The notes under the pieces: model-generated | Told to the model about the DNA's origin: nothing | Seen by the model: only the letters and a program-made list of their open reading frames with translations | The model's database searches: none | Part shown: positions 58,507-64,000 of the stretch, piece after piece | Numbering within the stretch: the first letter of the stretch is position 1 | How the letters are laid out: the number at the start of each line of letters is the position of its first letter | Source of the DNA: Ridgeia piscesae | Taxonomy: Eukaryota; Annelida; Polychaeta; Sabellida; Siboglinidae | Reading direction: 5' to 3' | NCBI GenBank assembly: GCA_025642075.2 | Contig: JAODUO010000440.1 | Span: 384,501 to 448,500 of the forward strand | Length of the DNA: 64,000 nucleotides | Program-made: the position numbers and the translations under genes

Positions 58507-61500
58507 TTTCACTATGTCTACATCCCCATGTCACCACCCACTTCTCCCAGTATGATGCTATGTCTACATCCCCATGTCACCACCCACTGCTCCCAGTATG
58601 ATGCTATGTCTACATCCCCATGTCACCACCCACTGCTCCCAGTATGATGCTATGTCTACATCCCCATGTCACCACCCATTGCTCCCAGTATGATGCTATG
58701 TCTATATCCCCATGTCACCACCCACTGCTCCCAGTATGATGCTATGTCTACATCCCCATGTCACCACCCACTGCTCCCAGTATGATGCTATGTCTATATC
58801 CCCATGTCACCACCCACTGCTCCCAGTATGATGCTATGTCTATATCCCCATGTCACCACCCACTGCTCCCAGTATGATGCTATGTCTATATCCCCATGTC
58901 ACCACCCACTGCTCCCAGTATGATGCTATGTCTACATCCCCATGTCACCACCCACTGCTCCCAGTATGATGCTATGTCTACATCCCCATGTCACCACCCA
59001 CTGCTCCCAGTATGATGCTATGTCTATATCCCCATGTCACCACCCACTGCTCCCAGTATGATGCTATGTCTATATCCCCATGTCACCACCCACTGCTCCC
59101 AGTATGATGCTATGTCTACATCCCCATGTCACCACCCACTGCTCCCAGTATGATGCTATGTCTATATCCCCATGTCACCACCCACTGCTCCCAGTATGAT
59201 GCTATGTCTATATCCCCATGTCACCACCCACTGCTCCCAGTATGATGCTATGTCTATATCCCCATGTCACCACCCACTGCTCCCAGTATGATGCTATGTC
59301 TACATCCCCATGTCACCACCCACTGCTCCCAGTATGATGCTATGTCTACATCCCCATGTCACCACCCACTGCTCCCAGTATGATGCTATGTCTATATCCC
59401 TGTCACCACCCACTGCCAGTATGATGCTATGTCTACATCCCCATGTCACCACCCACTGCTCCCAGTATGATGCTATGTCTATATCCCCATGTCACCACCC
59501 ACTGCTCCCAGTATGATGCTATGTCTATATCCCCATGTCACCACCCACTGCTCCCAGTATGATGCTATGTCTACATCCCCATGTCACCACCCACTGCTCC
59601 CAGTATGATGCTATGTCTACATCCCCATGTCACCACCCACTGCTCCCAGTATGATGCTATGTCTACATCCCCATGTCACCACCCACTGCTCCCAGTATGA
59701 TGCTATGTCTACATCCCCATGTCACCACCCACTGCTCCCAGTATGATGCTATGTCTACATCCCCATGTCACCACCCACTGCTCCCAGTATGATGCTATGT
59801 CTATATTCCCATGTCACCACCCACTGCTCCCAGTATGATGCTATGTCTATATCCCCATGTCACCACCCACTGCTCCCAGTATGATGCTATGTCTACATCC
59901 CCATGTCACCACCCACTGCTCCCAGTATGATGCTATGTCTACATCCCCATGTCACCACCCACTGCTCCCAGTATGATGCTATGTCTATATCCCCATGTCA
60001 CCACCCACTTCTCCCAGTATGATGCTATGTCTACATCCCCATGTCACCACCCACTGCTCCCAGTATGATGCTATGTCTACATCCCCATGTCACCACCCAC
60101 TGCTCCCAGTATGATGCTATGTCTACATCCCCATGTCACCACCCACTGCTCCCAGTATGATGCTATGTCTATATCCCCATGTCACCACCCACTTCTCCCA
60201 GTATGATGCTATGTCTACATCCCCATGTCACCACCCACTGCTCCCAGTATGATGCTATGTCTATATCCCCATGTCACCACCCACTGCTCCCAGTATGATG
60301 CTATGTCTATATCCCCATGTCACCACCCACTGCTCCCAGTATGATGCTATGTCTATATCCCCATGTCACCACCCACTGCTCCCAGTATGATGCTATGTCT
60401 ACATCCCCATGTCACCACCCACTGCTCCCAGTATGATGCTATGTCTATATTCCCATGTCACCACCCACTGCTCCCAGTATGATGCTATGTCTATATCCCC
60501 ATGTCACCACCCACTGCTCCCAGTATGATGCTATGTCTATATCCCCATGTCACCACCCACTGCTCCCAGTATGATGCTATGTCTACATCCCCATGTCACC
60601 ACCCACTGCTCCCAGTATGATGCTATGTCTATATCCCCATGTCACCACCCACTGCTCCCAGTATGATGCTATGTCTACATCCCCATGTCACCACCCACTG
60701 CTCCCAGTATGATGCTATGTCTATATCCCCATGTCACCACCCACTGCTCCCAGTATGATGCTATGTCTACATCCCCATGTCACCACCCACTGCTCCCAGT
60801 ATGATGCTATGTCTACATCCCCATGTCACCACCCACTGCTCCCAGTATGATGCTATGTCTACATCCCCATGTCACCACCCACTGCTCCCAGTATGATGCT
60901 ATGTCTACATCCCCATGTCACCACCCACTGCTCCCAGTATGATGCTATGTCTACATCCCCATGTCACCACCCACTGCTCCCAGTATGATGCTATGTCTAC
61001 ATCCCCATGTCACCACCCACTGCTCCCAGTATGATGCTATGTCTATATCCCCATGTCACCACCCACTGCTCCCAGTATGATGCTATGTCTACATCCCCAT
61101 GTCACCACCCACTGCTCCCAGTATGATGCTATGTCTACATCCCCATGTCACCACCCACTGCTCCCAGTATGATGCTATGTCTATATCCCCATGTCACCAC
61201 CCACTGCTCCCAGTATGATGCTATGTCTACATCCCCATGTCACCACCCACTGCTCCCAGTATGATGCTATGTCTATATCCCCATGTCACCACCCACTGCT
61301 CCCAGTATGATGCTATGTCTATATCCCCATGTCACCACCCACTGCTCCCAGTATGATGCTATGTCTATATCCCCATGTCACCACCCACTGCTCCCAGTAT
61401 GATGCTATGTCTATATCCCCATGTCACCACCCACTGCTCCCAGTATGATGCTATGTCTATATCCCCATGTCACCACCCACTGCTCCCAGTATGATGCTAT

Positions 61501-61680
61501 GTCTATATCCCCATGTCACCACCCACTGCTCCCAGTATGATGCTATGTCTATATCCCCATGTCACCACCCACTGCTCCCAGTATGATGCTATGTCTATAT
61601 CCCCATGTCACCACCCACTGCTCCCAGTATGATGCTATGTCTATATCCCCAAGTCACCACCCACTTCTCCCAGTATGATG
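58507..61680. repeat. Large 46-bp minisatellite, about 68 copies
   Basis: The unit tatgatgctatgtctatatc followed by cccatgtcaccacccactgctcccag is extremely uniform. The main variable base is tctaTatcc versus tctaCatcc, which alternates in patches; rarer variants are acttctccc and one shortened unit near 59400. The unit contains cactgctcccag, an acceptor-like string, in sense with the RGS gene. Confidence 0.97.
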
Positions 61681-61684
61681 CTAC

Positions 61685-64000
61685 GAGTGTTAGTTTTTAT
61701 TGAAGAACACATTTTGTTCCTGTTATTCCCATCTTGGAATCAGATGCATGCAGGTACCTTTAATTTCTTCAGTGTAAGAGATACATACATTTTGTATACA
61801 GTCAAGCCCAGCTTTACAGAAACCCAGGATAATCCCAGGATAATCCCAAATTTATTCCATATACTGGAAAGTATATGAAATTATACATACTGATACCTCT
61901 CTAATCAGGCCACTTGTCCAGACCTATGGCTGACCTTAATAATAAGGTTCCACTGTAGTGTTTTTAACCAGATCTTTGGGTTTAAAATAATACCTCATAT
62001 CGAAAATTTGTTGTTGAAGACCAGGGTGATGATGCAGTGTTGCCATCTGTAGGGGATAATAAATTCATTAATAATAAATGCATATTTTTTTAAATGATAG
62101 TAACAACAGTTGTAGAGATCACACCGACAGGAGTGGGAATTCAAAGGCATAACAAATTGGAACCGAAAAATAGCAGAAAACGTAGTGTGCAAAGTTGATT
62201 GTTAGTGCATGGATGGGCATGCCACTGATTGAAAGTGGGAATGCAATTAACACAAATTGACGTCTCAATGTATTTTAACAAAAGTTGCTATTTTTAAGTC
62301 AGGGATTTTATTCCATATTTAGAGCACTACTGTATAGAAAAGCAGACCCACACAATGGCGTGATCATGTGTAATGAAGTAGTTAATTTGAGCAGTAAACA
62401 ATCCTATTTTAATCAAGATAAAATTGACTCAGGGTGTAAAATTAGGCAGGGCACAGTACCTAGTCTACGTACAGTAATTGTGTTTAGTTAGAAAAACTTG
62501 TCAGCCAATAGTTTGATTACTCCGGAAATTGCCTCAGGGAATAACCAGTGAAATTTGTCAGTGTTGCTCCAACTGCTTCTGACTGCATCCGGTGTTTTTT
62601 GTAAGCTTAATGTGCCTATGTTATGTCAAGATGACCTATGTGTGTATATATAATTGTATAGTATATGCTCCATGTTCTGTGACAGCTCAATGAAGATCTA
62701 TGCACCGGTAGTCCTGCAGTTGCAATATTAGCTTCGGTTGTGTTTTTATAACACGATATCGGTGTTATTCTCACTTGAGTTTCATTCTTAGAAATACTCC
62801 GATAGTAAAGGGTGAAACGTCCAGACAATCAGCTCGAATTCATTCCATGCCCAGGTGCAGTGCAGACAGAGGCTATTTGAGACAATTTGCATTTGCATTT
62901 GATTTATCATATGGCTTGTCTTTCATTTCTGTGGAAATGTTGCAGCGTTGAGTTTATAGCATTGAGAGCTCATCTGGTAAATGTATATTAATTTTATTTT
63001 AAATAACATCGCTACCGTTAATTATTGCTATGAAATATGAATGGACCAAAATTACATATTTATGTATTTATATGACTTAAATTTACTGTTGAATTTATAA
63101 ACTTGTAACATTCACATTTACTAATTATCGTTATTGTTATTGTTATTGTTAATTTATTGGAGCAATTCAGGTGGTGTGATATGTGACATTTATTTTATTT
63201 TAACTTATTTAAAAAGAAACGTCACCAAAGTATGACATCCTGTTACAATTATAATGCTGGCTAATTCCAGGTATTGGAATGGATGGCTTGGTCCATGTCC
63301 TTTTATGAATAGTAATACTATCTTACATGAGACATCAGAGTTTTGACAGCTTCCCCAAATCTGCTATGATTAATAGGTGCCTTTCTCAGATGCATTTAGT
63401 CCAGAGACAGCAGATGTTGTAAATAATATATAGATCTGAAGATGAACTCTGATAAATGATGGTAGAGTGATGCGAATATGTTTGAATCAGTAGATAAATA
63501 TAAATCCAGGTCAGTGCTGAGTTAATTCAGCCATCTACTTCAGTGCATTGTGCCTTCAGTGGCTTACCCACAATTCATTGTTTGATCGAACAATTATTAC
63601 TGGACATGATTGACCAAGTAGACTGTATGATCTGCCAGATTGAAGTGGGTTTTAAGACACTAAATTGTGGAGTTTTGAAATTTTTTTGCTTTTGACGTTT
63701 CAAGAGCTAAAGAGTAATATATTATTATAGAAGTAGGTAAAAAACTAATATCGGAAAGAATGAAATATGAAAAATAGTTCATAATATGAAGTCACCATTT
63801 TATAAACATAAAGTGATTTTGACCAGTAAGATCATATGGGCCCATTAACAATTTCTGTGCAATTACACATGCATTTTATCATACCATTATTACACGATAG
63901 TTTGATTTTATACTCTGTGATGTATGCACATTTTAGTTTAATTACTAATCCTGTTAAAATTATTATTTAATTCTATTCTATGCCTATATTTCATTACAAA
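61685..64000 (+). other. Right end of the window, RGS intron 9
   Basis: About 2.3 kb of AT-rich sequence with a short (ttgtta)n run near 63130. No RGS-domain exon and no mobile element recognised. Confidence 0.5.

Overview
This window is eukaryotic nuclear DNA. It is AT-rich, its genes are split by GT-AG introns, and it carries many microsatellites, minisatellites and decayed retroelements. Four conserved animal genes can be read exon by exon. Protein similarity was judged from memory of the families, not by a search. The style (compact conserved exons, kilobase introns packed with satellites, tRNA-like SINE heads, LINE debris) suits a marine invertebrate. A lophotrochozoan such as a mollusc is my best guess, but the sequence does not prove it.

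Layout, left to right. (1) ARL6IP1, an ER-shaping hairpin protein, lies on the minus strand at 544-9913 and runs off the left edge, so its C-terminus is missing. (2) UBE2S, the K11-chain-elongating E2 of the anaphase-promoting complex, is complete on the plus strand at 10223-14960. It sits head-to-head with ARL6IP1 across a 309-bp promoter centred on a palindromic CCAAT box. (3) ALYREF, an mRNA-export adaptor, is complete on the minus strand at 16375-20795. It is tail-to-tail with UBE2S, and the two poly(A) signals lie about 30 bp apart. (4) An R7-family RGS gene (RGS6/7 type) is on the plus strand from 21212 past 57247. It is head-to-head with ALYREF. Nine exons are visible, covering the N-terminus, DEP domain, DHEX region and the start of the GGL domain. 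The rest of GGL and the RGS domain lie beyond the right edge.

About 95% of the window is non-coding, and satellite arrays dominate it: 42 bp at 3.7-4.85 kb, 69 bp at 25.0-26.2 kb, 46 bp at 33.9-37.85 kb (about 85 copies), 49 and 30 bp at 38.7-40.2 kb, 16 bp at 40.4-40.7 kb, 45 bp at 43.7-44.6 kb, 34 bp at 50.2-50.75 kb, 55 bp at 53.9-55.7 kb and 46 bp at 58.5-61.7 kb (about 68 copies). Very long open frames across several of these arrays are artefacts of the repeat units.

The most interesting observation is that at least three arrays are amplified exon/intron junctions. The 69-bp array repeats the acceptor and first ~27 nt of RGS exon 2. The 34-bp array repeats the last 28 nt and the donor of RGS exon 7. 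The 42-bp array repeats the acceptor and first ~8 nt of ARL6IP1 exon 2. The transcripts therefore carry long rows of duplicate splice sites in which only the outermost copy gives a sound reading frame. Other arrays abut splice sites without copying them.
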